DNA of 10,607 nucleotides from CAZQIO01 sp964593405 (lineage in GTDB: Bacteria > Patescibacteriota > Minisyncoccia > Minisyncoccales > GBS-2), in the NCBI GenBank assembly GCA_964593405.1, contig CAZQIO010000018.1, positions 1-10,607 of the forward strand, written 5' to 3'. The notes below the pieces were generated by a model, which made no database searches, was not told where the DNA came from, and worked only from the letters and a program-made list of their open reading frames with translations. The translations under genes were made by a program, and so were the position numbers. Below, in pieces: positions 1-6,484 of this stretch; the first letter of the stretch is position 1, and each line of letters opens with the position of its first letter.

Positions 1-34
1 GACAACAAAAAAAGAAAATTTTTGAAATACTCAT
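1..34 (-). CDS. Possible first codons of the next operon gene (partial, off the left edge)
   Basis: Two bases after the ftsA stop there is an ATG (plus-strand cat at 32-34) followed by 11 open codons to the window edge (MSISKIFFFCC). The 2-bp spacing matches the lepB-hisS junction of the same operon, so this could be the next cistron. The family convention is that ftsZ follows ftsA, but these residues do not look like a typical FtsZ N-terminus and too little is visible to assign anything. It could equally be untranslated sequence. Confidence 0.2.
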   Translation of the reverse strand, partial: MSISKIFFFCC

Positions 35-36
35 TT

Positions 37-1224
37 TTAAGGAATGAAAATTTTAAAAAATTTTTTTATTTTTGAGAAAAGGTCTCCTCTTTCTCTTGCC
101 TCTCTTTCTTCTATTTCATTGCCTAGCAAAATTAAGCCAGCTGCCACAGAAAAAATTGGTTCTTCTTCCAAATTTAAAATTCCTTTTGGCGTTCCCAATT
201 GACAATAGAGACGGAGTTTTTCTTTGGCAAATTGGACTATCTGGGGAATCTTTGCCCCCCCACCGGTCAAAACAACGCCACAGGGTAATTTTTTGTCTCT
301 TTTTATTTCCTTCAGTTCTTTTTTTACTTCAAAGAAAATTTCAGAAAATTTTTGTTGAATGATTTTAGAAAGAATTTTTTGAGAAAAAACAAGGTTCTCT
401 TCTCCAACTTCGACTTTTTCTTTGGTGCTTTTTTTCCGAGAATTTAAACTACCGTACTCAATTTTTATTCTCTCTGCAATTTCTGGTTCCAGTTTGAAAG
501 AAATAGCAATTTCGTTGGTTACTGCCTGAGACCCTATTGGCAAAACTTTCAAATGAATCAAATTGCCCTCTTCAAAAACAGCCAAAGAAGTAGTTTGGGC
601 TCCAATATCTAAAAGGCAAACCCCGTTTTCCTTTTGTTTTTCGTTCAAAACAGCCTTAGCGCAGGCCAGGGGAGAAGGAATTAAATCCAAAACCTCCAAG
701 TCAGTCCTAAAGGCTGTTTCTTTAATTTTTTCCAAATGAGGGGAAAAACATCCAAGCAAAAGAGTTTCTGCTTCAAGCCTTGTGCCGCGCAACCCCTTGG
801 GGTCTCTAATTCCTTTTTCACCATCGACGCTAAATTCTTTTGGAATGACTTCAAAAATTTCTCTGTTGTGACCCAGGCCGACAGTTTTTGCCTCTTTCAA
901 AACCCTTTCTACATCTTCTTGAGAAATTATCAAATCAGCTCTTGAGACTGAAATCGTCGCTCTGGCAGGAAGAGAAAACAGATTAACTCCTCCCAAGCTG
1001 AAAAAAGCAGAATCAATTCTTGTCTTTAAATTTTCCTCGATCCTTCCCAAAAGTTTCTTTAAAACCCTCGCTGTCTTTTCAGGATCGAGAATTGCCCCTT
1101 TTTTTACTCCCTCTGAAGTTTCTATATCTTTAAACAAGAGCGTTAAACCGTTTTTTTGTCTTTGACATACTAAAATTTTCGTTGTTGCGCTTCCTATATC
1201 AATAGCACAAATTGATTTTTTCAT
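37..1224 (-). CDS. ftsA: Cell division protein FtsA (actin-like divisome ATPase)
   Basis: FtsA is a cytoplasmic, membrane-tethered actin homologue that anchors FtsZ filaments at midcell and recruits later divisome proteins. The 395-aa product shows the actin-fold signature in order: phosphate-1 loop AIDIGSATTK at residues 7-16, an FtsA-specific 1C-type region around 82-160 containing the IxDPxGLRG stretch (about 139-147), phosphate-2 loop LLDIGAQTT at 204-212, and adenosine motif VVLTGGGAKIPQI at 317-329. The last 14 residues (LFSKIKKFFKIFIP) form a basic, amphipathic tail typical of the FtsA membrane-targeting helix. Length is close to the usual 400-420 aa. The ATG overlaps the stop of the yqeY-type gene by 4 bp (ATGA) and has no visible Shine-Dalgarno site, which suggests translational coupling. 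It appears to be the last complete gene of the minus-strand operon. MreB and PilM are related actin folds, but the 1C region and C-terminal helix favour FtsA. Confidence 0.93.
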   Translation of the reverse strand: MKKSICAIDIGSATTKILVCQRQKNGLTLLFKDIETSEGVKKGAILDPEKTARVLKKLLGRIEENLKTRIDSAFFSLGGVNLFSLPARATISVSRADLIISQEDVERVLKEAKTVGLGHNREIFEVIPKEFSVDGEKGIRDPKGLRGTRLEAETLLLGCFSPHLEKIKETAFRTDLEVLDLIPSPLACAKAVLNEKQKENGVCLLDIGAQTTSLAVFEEGNLIHLKVLPIGSQAVTNEIAISFKLEPEIAERIKIEYGSLNSRKKSTKEKVEVGEENLVFSQKILSKIIQQKFSEIFFEVKKELKEIKRDKKLPCGVVLTGGGAKIPQIVQFAKEKLRLYCQLGTPKGILNLEEEPIFSVAAGLILLGNEIEEREARERGDLFSKIKKFFKIFIP

Positions 1225-1727
1225 TTTTGAGAAAGTAATTTTTTGACAATTTGGGAAACTAAAGAACCATCCGCTCTCCCCTTTAACTTGTTCATTAATT
1301 CTTTCATGACCTTTCCCATATCTTTGATATCTTTGGCTCCCAAATTCTTGATTGTTTCTTTGGCTATCTTTTCTATTTCATCTTGGCTCAGCTCTTTTGG
1401 TAAATATTTCTTTAAAACATCGATCTCTGCTTTTTCTTTTTCGACAAGATCTTTTCGTTTTCCTTTTTCAAATTCAAAAATGGCTTCTTTTCTCTTTTTT
1501 ATCTCCGAAGCGATCACTGCCAACATTTCTTCGTCTGTCAATTGGCATTTTCTTTCAAGCTCTTCTTGGGAAAATTCTGGATTTTCTTTGGCAATTTTGT
1601 ATCTTTTTTCTCTTTCTTTATCAAAAATCGCTGCCCTTAAAAGCTTGAGGGTGGAAATTTCAATTTCTTTTCTTTCTTTTAAAGCTTTTTTAAAATCCTC
1701 TTCGATTTTTTCTTTTAAAGTGGCCAT
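1221..1727 (-). CDS. yqeY: GatB/YqeY domain protein
   Basis: A 168-aa protein of the YqeY family, which is homologous to the C-terminal tRNA-binding region of the GatB amidotransferase subunit. The exact cellular role is not established; a tRNA-related function is inferred from homology. Visible family features are the N-terminal LKEKIEEDFKKALKERK helix and LKLLRAAI, the central LTDEEMLAVIASEIKKRKEAI segment (about 63-83), the KAEIDVLKKYLP stretch, and the C-terminal KDMGKVMKELMNKLKGRADG motif (about 135-154) followed by a final helix. Length (about 150 aa is usual) and domain order are normal. Its ATG shares one base with the rpsU stop (TAATG), and its stop overlaps the ftsA start by 4 bp. 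The rpsU-yqeY pairing is widely conserved in bacteria, which supports both calls. Confidence 0.93.
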   Translation of the reverse strand: MATLKEKIEEDFKKALKERKEIEISTLKLLRAAIFDKEREKRYKIAKENPEFSQEELERKCQLTDEEMLAVIASEIKKRKEAIFEFEKGKRKDLVEKEKAEIDVLKKYLPKELSQDEIEKIAKETIKNLGAKDIKDMGKVMKELMNKLKGRADGSLVSQIVKKLLSQK

Positions 1728-1942
1728 TAAAGCTTTCCAAGCTTTTCGAGCTTTTGATAATACTTTTTCATTTCTTCTCTGTAGAGAGCTTTCCTTTTTT
1801 TCTTCTCTTCCGAAAGGTTTCTGTCTTTGTACATTTTTTCTCTGGCCCGCACTAAAATGCCACTTCTTTGAACTGCTCTGGTGAATCTTTTTATTAAAGA
1901 TTGAACTGACTCTTTTTCTTTTTTTCTGATGGTTAAAGCCAT
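1727..1942 (-). CDS. rpsU: Small ribosomal subunit protein bS21
   Basis: bS21 is a small basic protein of the 30S platform near the 3' end of 16S rRNA, where it assists translation initiation. The 71-aa product matches the usual length and has the family layout: a short start (MALTIRKKEKESV), the basic helix QSLIKRFTRAVQRSGIL at about 14-30, and a lysine/arginine-rich C-terminal helix (KKKRKALYREEMKKYYQK). It begins 4 bp after the hisS stop and ends on the first base of the yqeY-type gene. No Shine-Dalgarno sequence precedes the ATG; the upstream bases are AT-rich. Confidence is high from the sequence pattern and the rpsU-yqeY context. Confidence 0.95.
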   Translation of the reverse strand: MALTIRKKEKESVQSLIKRFTRAVQRSGILVRAREKMYKDRNLSEEKKKRKALYREEMKKYYQKLEKLGKL

Positions 1943-1946
1943 GGTT

Positions 1947-3221
1947 TTATATTAATTTTTTAATCTCCTTGAGCAAATTTTTCAAATCCAAAATTTTTTG
2001 CTTTCCTGTCTCCATGTCTCTAAGCATTATTTTCTCTTCTAAAGCCTCTTTTTGCCCTAAAATTAAAACATATTTTACTTTGAGTCTGTCAGCAAGTTTT
2101 AGCTGAGCCTTGAGAGAATCTCTGCCTAGAGATTCATAAACTTGAATTTTCTCTTTTCTAAATTCTTCTAAGATTTTTAAGGCTTTTTTCTTTGCCAAAT
2201 CTCCAATTTGGGCCAAAAAAATTTTAGCCTTTTTTTCTCCAGGAAATTTGAAGGCTTTTTCTTTCATTAAAGTTATGATTCTTTCTACTCCGGCCGCTCC
2301 TCCAACTCCAGGAGTTTGAGGCCCCCCTAAAATCTTGATTAAATTGTCATATCTTCCTCCACCAGCTATAGCCCCGACTTCTTTTCCCTTTTCGCTTTCT
2401 TCGAAAATTTCAAAAACTGTTTTTGTGTAATAATCTAAGCCTCTCACCAAGTAAGGATCGAGATGATAAGGAATTTCCAACTCTTCTAAACTTTCTAAAA
2501 CCCCCTTTAAATGGTTTTTGCAACCTTCGCAAAGTGAATCTAAAATTTGGGGAGCTTGGGCAATGATTCTTTGACAACTTTCTTGTTTGCAGTCTAAAAT
2601 TCTGAGCGGATTTTCTTTTAACCTTCTTTTGCAATCTGCACAGAGGGCCGGGTATTTTGTTTTCAAGTAAGAAATCAATGTTTTTTTGTAATACGGTCGA
2701 CAAAAACTGTCTCCGATACTATTTATTTTCAAAACCAAATTTTTGAACTTTAAATCTTTTAAAATGTTCCAAAAAATCTGAATTATTTGAGCGTCAAGCA
2801 CTGGGCTATCGTCTCCTAAAATTTCAAAGCCAAACTGCCAAAACTGCCTCATTCTTCCAGCCTGGGGTTTTTCATACCTAAAAAAAGGACTAAAATACCA
2901 AAGTTTTACCGGTTGAGGAAGGTTTTGCATTCCATGTTGAATGAAAGCTCTGGCTACCGGAGCTGTACCTTCTGGTCTGAGGGCTAATTTATCTCCTCCT
3001 TTCGTTCTCAAGACAAACATTTCTTTTTGGACAATATCTGTTGAGAGGCCAACTCCTTTTGTAAAAAGTTCTGCTTCTTCTAAAATTGGAGTTTCAATTC
3101 TTTCAAAAAAGTGGAAATTAGCATAACTTTCAACAATTTCCAAAATTTTTTGATAGTAGCGCCATTCTTCAGCGAAAATATCTCTCATTCCTTTTGGCGT
3201 TTGAAATTTTGGTTTTGCCAT
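1947..3221 (-). CDS. hisS: Histidyl-tRNA synthetase (HisRS)
   Basis: HisRS charges tRNA-His with histidine using ATP in the cytoplasm. The 424-aa product has the class II order: PKGMRDIF at the N-terminus, motif 2 FRYEKPQAGRMRQFWQFG (114-131), the histidine-specific LVRGLDYY (258-265) and AGGGRYDNL (286-294) motifs, motif 3 GVGGAAGVERI (305-315), and a C-terminal anticodon-binding domain from about 331. An insertion region carries six cysteines (C194, C197, C211, C216, C231, C234). An upstream in-frame ATG at 3278 would add 19 residues, but it lies inside lepB and does not match the family start, so the ATG at 3221 (MAKPKFQTPKG) was chosen. It then follows the lepB stop by 2 bp, consistent with coupling, and is followed 4 bp later by rpsU. 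HisZ is unlikely because the catalytic and C-terminal parts are complete. Confidence 0.96.
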   Translation of the reverse strand: MAKPKFQTPKGMRDIFAEEWRYYQKILEIVESYANFHFFERIETPILEEAELFTKGVGLSTDIVQKEMFVLRTKGGDKLALRPEGTAPVARAFIQHGMQNLPQPVKLWYFSPFFRYEKPQAGRMRQFWQFGFEILGDDSPVLDAQIIQIFWNILKDLKFKNLVLKINSIGDSFCRPYYKKTLISYLKTKYPALCADCKRRLKENPLRILDCKQESCQRIIAQAPQILDSLCEGCKNHLKGVLESLEELEIPYHLDPYLVRGLDYYTKTVFEIFEESEKGKEVGAIAGGGRYDNLIKILGGPQTPGVGGAAGVERIITLMKEKAFKFPGEKKAKIFLAQIGDLAKKKALKILEEFRKEKIQVYESLGRDSLKAQLKLADRLKVKYVLILGQKEALEEKIMLRDMETGKQKILDLKNLLKEIKKLI

Positions 3222-3223
3222 TT

Positions 3224-3775
3224 TTAATAATTTGGAGCTTCTATCTTCACCTTTGCCAAAGAAAAAGAAATTGGCCAAAGTCGTAAAACAACTCTTCCGA
3301 TAATTTGTTTTTTCTGAACTGGGCCAAATTGCCTTGAGTCAAAAGAAAAACTTCGGTTGTCTCCCAAAACAAAATATTCATTTTCAGAAAGGGAAATTTT
3401 TAAATTGCCGTAAGTGTAGGAAGAATTCAAGTAAGAAGATTCATCTAAAACCTTTTTTTCTCCATCTTTTAAAACAATAACTTTTCCTTCTTCAATTTCG
3501 ATCGTTTCTCCCGGCAATCCAACAATTCTCTTTATAAATTTTTGAGAAGGATTTTTGGGGTTTTTAAAAACTATCACCTCTCCTCTCTTTGGTTCTCTAA
3601 ATCTGTAGGTTATCTCATCAATTATTAGATAATCTCCTTCTTCAAAATTTGGTTCCATCGATTGACCCTTGACAATAAATGGCTGAAAAACAAAATAGCG
3701 AATTGGCAAAACAACAACCAAAGCTAAAAAAACAATCTGCAAAATTTCTAAAAAAAAGGAAAAAAACTTATTCAT
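3224..3775 (-). CDS. lepB: Signal peptidase I
   Basis: Membrane serine protease that removes signal peptides from exported preproteins on the outer face of the membrane. The 183-aa product has a single N-terminal hydrophobic segment (about residues 7-24), then box B GQSMEP with the nucleophile Ser39, box D KRIVGLPGE with the general base Lys82, and box E LGDNRSFSFDSRQFG. These are the full Ser/Lys dyad signatures. The length fits the short, single-pass Gram-positive-type enzymes rather than the longer E. coli form. It is the first gene of the minus-strand operon and its stop is 2 bp before hisS. The ATG at 3773-3775 is preceded by GGAGCT, but a good promoter-like pair places the transcription start on or next to the ATG, so the mRNA may be leaderless. 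Confidence 0.95.
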   Translation of the reverse strand: MNKFFSFFLEILQIVFLALVVVLPIRYFVFQPFIVKGQSMEPNFEEGDYLIIDEITYRFREPKRGEVIVFKNPKNPSQKFIKRIVGLPGETIEIEEGKVIVLKDGEKKVLDESSYLNSSYTYGNLKISLSENEYFVLGDNRSFSFDSRQFGPVQKKQIIGRVVLRLWPISFSLAKVKIEAPNY

Positions 3776-3781
3776 AGCTCC

Positions 3782-3810
3782 ATTTTATGAATTTTAGAAA
3801 CCAAAATCAA
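3782..3810 (-). promoter_or_regulatory. Candidate sigma70-type promoter for the lepB operon
   Basis: On the minus strand TTGATT (plus 3805-3810) and TAAAAT (plus 3782-3787) are separated by exactly 17 bp. Counting 7 bases past the -10 puts +1 at about 3775, the A of the lepB ATG. The spacer is AT-rich, so chance matches are possible. The position is forced to some extent, because the divergent spacer is only 53 bp. Confidence 0.45.
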
Positions 3811-3821
3811 GTTGTTAAAAT
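3793..3821 (+). promoter_or_regulatory. Candidate sigma70-type promoter for pth
   Basis: TTTAGA (3793-3798, 4/6 to the -35 consensus) and TAAAAT (3816-3821, 5/6 to the -10) are 17 bp apart. The expected +1 is about 3828, one base before the preferred pth ATG at 3829, so the message would be essentially leaderless. The element interleaves with the lepB promoter on the opposite strand. The call is weaker than for lepB because of the imperfect -35. Confidence 0.35.
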
Positions 3822-3828
3822 AAAACTG

Positions 3829-4410
3829 ATGAAATTAATAGTCGGTTTGGGAAATCCGGGGGAAAAATTTGAAAAAACAAGGCACAATTTGGGTTTTTGG
3901 ATTTTGGATGAATTCAAAAAAAGGCAAAAATTTCCAAAATTTAAACTTCAAAAAAAACTTTTTTCTTTAATTTCTGAAGGTGAAATTTTTGGAGAAAAAA
4001 TTGTCTTGGCAAAACCCCAAACTTTCATGAACAATTCCGGAAAGGCTGTAAAACTCCTCATTAAGAATTATCAACTTAGTAAAGCCATGGCTGAATTAAG
4101 TCGATACTTAATTGTTGTCCATGATGATTTAGATATTCCTCTTGGAAAATTTAAAATTTCTTTTGGCAAAGGTTCTGCCGGTCACAAAGGAGTTCAATCG
4201 ATAATCGATGAATTGAAAACAAAAGATTTTGTCAGATTGAGAATTGGAATTTTCCCTGGCAAAAAACCAAAAGAGAAAGATTTTGTTTTGAAAAAATTTA
4301 AAGAAAAGGAAAGAAAAATTTTGAGAGAGATTTTCCAAAAAATTTTTGAGGCAATCGAAACTATCGTTAAAGAGGGAAAAGAAAAGGCAATGCAAATTTT
4401 CAACCAATAA
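3829..4410 (+). CDS. pth: Peptidyl-tRNA hydrolase
   Basis: Pth releases tRNA from peptidyl-tRNAs that drop off the ribosome. The 193-aa product (E. coli Pth is 194) has LIVGLGNPG with Asn9, TRHNLGFW with the catalytic His19, the KPQTFMNNSGKAV segment containing the conserved FMN asparagine (Asn68), and VHDDLDIPLG with Asp99. In the following loop the usual GGHNG reads AGHKG, so the Asn equivalent to E. coli Asn114 is Lys120. An in-frame ATG at 3787 would add 14 residues, but it sits inside the putative promoters and only 11 bp from lepB; the ATG at 3829 gives the family-standard start. No Shine-Dalgarno site is seen at either ATG. It heads the plus-strand cluster, and pth next to mfd is a common bacterial arrangement. 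Confidence 0.95.
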   Translation: MKLIVGLGNPGEKFEKTRHNLGFWILDEFKKRQKFPKFKLQKKLFSLISEGEIFGEKIVLAKPQTFMNNSGKAVKLLIKNYQLSKAMAELSRYLIVVHDDLDIPLGKFKISFGKGSAGHKGVQSIIDELKTKDFVRLRIGIFPGKKPKEKDFVLKKFKEKERKILREIFQKIFEAIETIVKEGKEKAMQIFNQ

Positions 4411-4412
4411 AA

Positions 4413-4502
4413 GCCTGCGAGCCGCGAGGAAAGGCATTAAAGCCCACCCCGCGCTTGCGAGTCATTAGGGTTAGGAGGGATCCCCTATGACTACTCGCAG
4501 GC
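4413..4502 (+). ncRNA. GC-rich structured element between pth and mfd (possible RNA leader or palindromic repeat)
   Basis: A GC-rich island in AT-rich DNA that folds on paper as a three-way junction. P1 is a perfect 9-bp pairing of GCCTGCGAG (4413-4421) with CTCGCAGGC (4494-4502). P2 pairs CGCGAGG (4423-4429) with CCCCGCG (4447-4453) with one A-C mismatch and is topped by GGC/GCC (4433-4435/4442-4444). P3 pairs AGTCAT (4460-4465) with ATGACT (4487-4492) and AGGG (4467-4470) with CCCT (4483-4486), with T4466 bulged. TGCGAG recurs at 4456-4461, so the 3' arm could pair with either copy. The P3 loop holds AGGAGG. No known RNA family was recognised. It could be a cis-regulatory leader of mfd, a processed RNA, or a REP/BIME-like DNA repeat; orientation is uncertain because the ends are symmetric. 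Confidence 0.5.
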
Positions 4503-4507
4503 AATAA
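4487..4507 (+). CDS. Possible 6-codon leader peptide upstream of mfd
   Basis: A perfect AGGAGG at 4473-4478 stands 8 bases before an ATG (4487) that opens a tiny frame MTTRRQ ending in TAA (4505-4507), 18 bp before the mfd start. The two arginine codons CGC and AGG lie in the 3' arm of the P1 stem. A ribosome here would disrupt P1 and P3, as in attenuation or leader-peptide control. It may be coincidence; an ORF this short cannot be supported by content. Confidence 0.2.
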   Translation: MTTRRQ

Positions 4508-4525
4508 TTAAAATAACAAATTTTA

Positions 4526-6484
4526 ATGGAATTGTCGAGAATTGACAAAATTTTAATTTGTGCTCCAATTCCCTATTTTTTAGAAAGGGAGAATCTTTGG
4601 TTTGAGAAAAATTTGGAAAAAATTTTAAACGCAAGAAAAACCCAAATTTTCTTTCAAGAAAACACAGAATTTTTAGAAACAGGAAAAAAATTGTCTCTGT
4701 CTGAATTTTTAAGAAGGTTAGATGAGATGGGTTATGAAAAAGTTTTGGAAATTTCGGAAATTGGAGAATTTTCTCATAGAGGGGGAATAGTCGATGTCTT
4801 CCCGATAAACACCAATTTTGCAATCAGAATCGAATTTTTAGGAAATAAAATTGAACAGATTTTGAAATTGCCAATAGAAATAAAGGATGAAAAGAGGGAA
4901 AAGGAAATTTTAAAAAAGAAGCTAAAGTCTCAAAAAATTTTTTCTGATCTCAGAGATTTAAAGCCCGGAGAATTTCTAGTTCATTTGGACCATGGAATTG
5001 GGATTTTTAGAGGATTTTCAGAAATTAAAGGCCAAAAATACTACCAAATAGAATACACAAATGGGGACAAACTTTTTGTCCCTTTTGGCTTGGAAAGGAA
5101 ACTTTCAAGATATATTGGTTTTTCAGAACCAAAGGTTTCAAGGCTTGGAACTTTAACCTGGATAAAAACAAAAAGAAAAGTCAAAAAAGAGGCAGAAAAA
5201 TTTGCCAGAGAGCTTTTAAAAATTTATGCAAAAAGAGAATTGGCAAAAAGACCTCCTTATTTGCCAGATGATGAAATAGATGAATATTTAAAAGAGACTT
5301 TTCCTTTTGAAGAAACGCCAGATCAAATTAGGGCAATTGAAGAAATAAAAAGAGATTTGGAAAGTGAAAAACCAATGGATAGGTTATTGTGCGGGGATGT
5401 TGGGTTTGGAAAAACTGAAGTTGCTCTAAGGGCGATGGTAAAAGTGGTCAAATCTGGATACCAGGCTGTAATGCTTTGTCCGACGACAATTTTGGCAAAC
5501 CAGCACTATCAAAATTTTAAAAAGAGATTGAAAAATTTGCCAATTAAGGTTGAAATGCTCTCAAGGTTAACTCCAAAAAGAGAGCAAAAGAGAATTATTA
5601 AAGATTTAAAAGAAGGGAAAATTGATATTTTGGTTGGGACTCATCGAATTTTGTCAAAAGATGTTGAATTCAAAAAATTGGGGCTTTTGGTAATAGACGA
5701 TGAGCACAAATTTGGAGTGGCTCAAAAAGAAAAATTGAAAAAATTGAGGGCTGAATTGGATGTTTTGTCTCTTTCTGCAACTCCAATTCCCAGAACCCTT
5801 TACATGGCTTTGTCTTCTCTAAAAAGCATTTCTCTAATTCAAACTCCACCACAAGGAAGGCTGCCGATTAAAACTTTCATTTTGCCTTTTAGAGAAAAAA
5901 CAATAAAAGAAGCGATCGAAAATGAAGTAAAAAGAGGAGGACAAGTTTATTACTTGCACAATCGAGTTCAGACAATAAATTCAGTTAAAAATTTTCTGGA
6001 GAATCTTTTACCCAATTTAAAATTCGGAATCGCCCATGGAAAACTGAACGAAAGAGAATTGGTAAAAATAATGGAAGATTTTCAAAACAAAAAAATTGAT
6101 GTTTTGGTAGCAACGACAATAATTGAGGCAGGGATTGATTTGCCAAACGTTAACACTTTAATCGTTGCCGATGCGACAAGGCTTGGACTTTCTCAGGCCT
6201 ATCAAATTAGAGGAAGAATTGGTAGATCACACATTCAAGCTTTTGCCTACTTTTTGTATCCAAAAAGGCTGACACCTTTGGCAAAAGAAAGATTGAAAGC
6301 TTTAAAAGAGGCTGAAGAGTTGGGTTCAGGTTACAAGATTGCCTTGAAAGATTTGGAAATTAGGGGAGCTGGAAACGTTTTGGGCAGGGAGCAATCTGGG
6401 AATATCAACAAAGTTGGTTTGAATTTGTATTGTCAAATGCTAGCTCAAGCAATAGAAAAAATGAGAGGGGAAAAATGGAAATAA
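4526..6484 (+). CDS. mfd: Short Mfd-type transcription-repair coupling helicase
   Basis: Mfd is a DNA translocase that pushes stalled RNA polymerase and recruits nucleotide excision repair. This 652-aa form (E. coli Mfd is about 1150) starts within the UvrB-like D1b region, with RGGIVDVFPI at 85-94, then has the CarD-like RNA-polymerase-interaction domain (LKPGEFLVHLDHGIGIF, 145-161, to about 200) and a RecG-like SF2 motor: Walker A GDVGFGKT (290-297), DDEH (391-394), SATPIPRT (417-424), TTIIEAGID (530-538), QIRGRIGRS (560-568), plus the translocation (TRG) region ending near LGREQSG (619-625). The N-terminal D1a/D2 (UvrA-binding) part and the C-terminal D7 domain are absent. An in-frame stop at 4514-4516 rules out a longer N-terminus in this frame. 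No Shine-Dalgarno site precedes the ATG. The last 10 bp overlap dprA. RecG is excluded by the RID and RGGIVDVFP segments. Confidence 0.9.
   Translation: MELSRIDKILICAPIPYFLERENLWFEKNLEKILNARKTQIFFQENTEFLETGKKLSLSEFLRRLDEMGYEKVLEISEIGEFSHRGGIVDVFPINTNFAIRIEFLGNKIEQILKLPIEIKDEKREKEILKKKLKSQKIFSDLRDLKPGEFLVHLDHGIGIFRGFSEIKGQKYYQIEYTNGDKLFVPFGLERKLSRYIGFSEPKVSRLGTLTWIKTKRKVKKEAEKFARELLKIYAKRELAKRPPYLPDDEIDEYLKETFPFEETPDQIRAIEEIKRDLESEKPMDRLLCGDVGFGKTEVALRAMVKVVKSGYQAVMLCPTTILANQHYQNFKKRLKNLPIKVEMLSRLTPKREQKRIIKDLKEGKIDILVGTHRILSKDVEFKKLGLLVIDDEHKFGVAQKEKLKKLRAELDVLSLSATPIPRTLYMALSSLKSISLIQTPPQGRLPIKTFILPFREKTIKEAIENEVKRGGQVYYLHNRVQTINSVKNFLENLLPNLKFGIAHGKLNERELVKIMEDFQNKKIDVLVATTIIEAGIDLPNVNTLIVADATRLGLSQAYQIRGRIGRSHIQAFAYFLYPKRLTPLAKERLKALKEAEELGSGYKIALKDLEIRGAGNVLGREQSGNINKVGLNLYCQMLAQAIEKMRGEKWK

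Noticed and set aside
1243..1884. 213-codon open frame on the plus strand opposite yqeY/rpsU
   Set aside because: Serine/phenylalanine-rich shadow produced by the lysine/glutamate-rich minus-strand genes; it spans two clearly real genes.
3222..3278. Longer HisRS start at 3278 (19 extra residues)
   Set aside because: The extension lies inside lepB in another frame and does not resemble a HisRS N-terminus; the ATG at 3221 gives the standard PKGMRDIF start 2 bp after the lepB stop.
3787..3828. Longer Pth start at 3787 (14 extra residues)
   Set aside because: It would leave 11 bp between divergent start codons and cover the likely promoters; MKLIVGLGNPG at 3829 is the family start.
4424..4445. 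RNase P RNA-like GAGGAAAG in the pth-mfd element
   Set aside because: Only 8 bases match the conserved P RNA core; the rest of the required core and the length are missing.
4413..4502. tRNA with long variable arm (about 90 nt) in the pth-mfd element
   Set aside because: No T-loop GGTTCRANNCC motif, no 7-bp acceptor plus CCA end and no anticodon arm on either strand.
6430..6474. Longer DprA start at 6430
   Set aside because: Serine/asparagine-rich out-of-frame translation of the mfd end; the ATG at 6475 has a purine-rich ribosome binding site and the normal DprA start.
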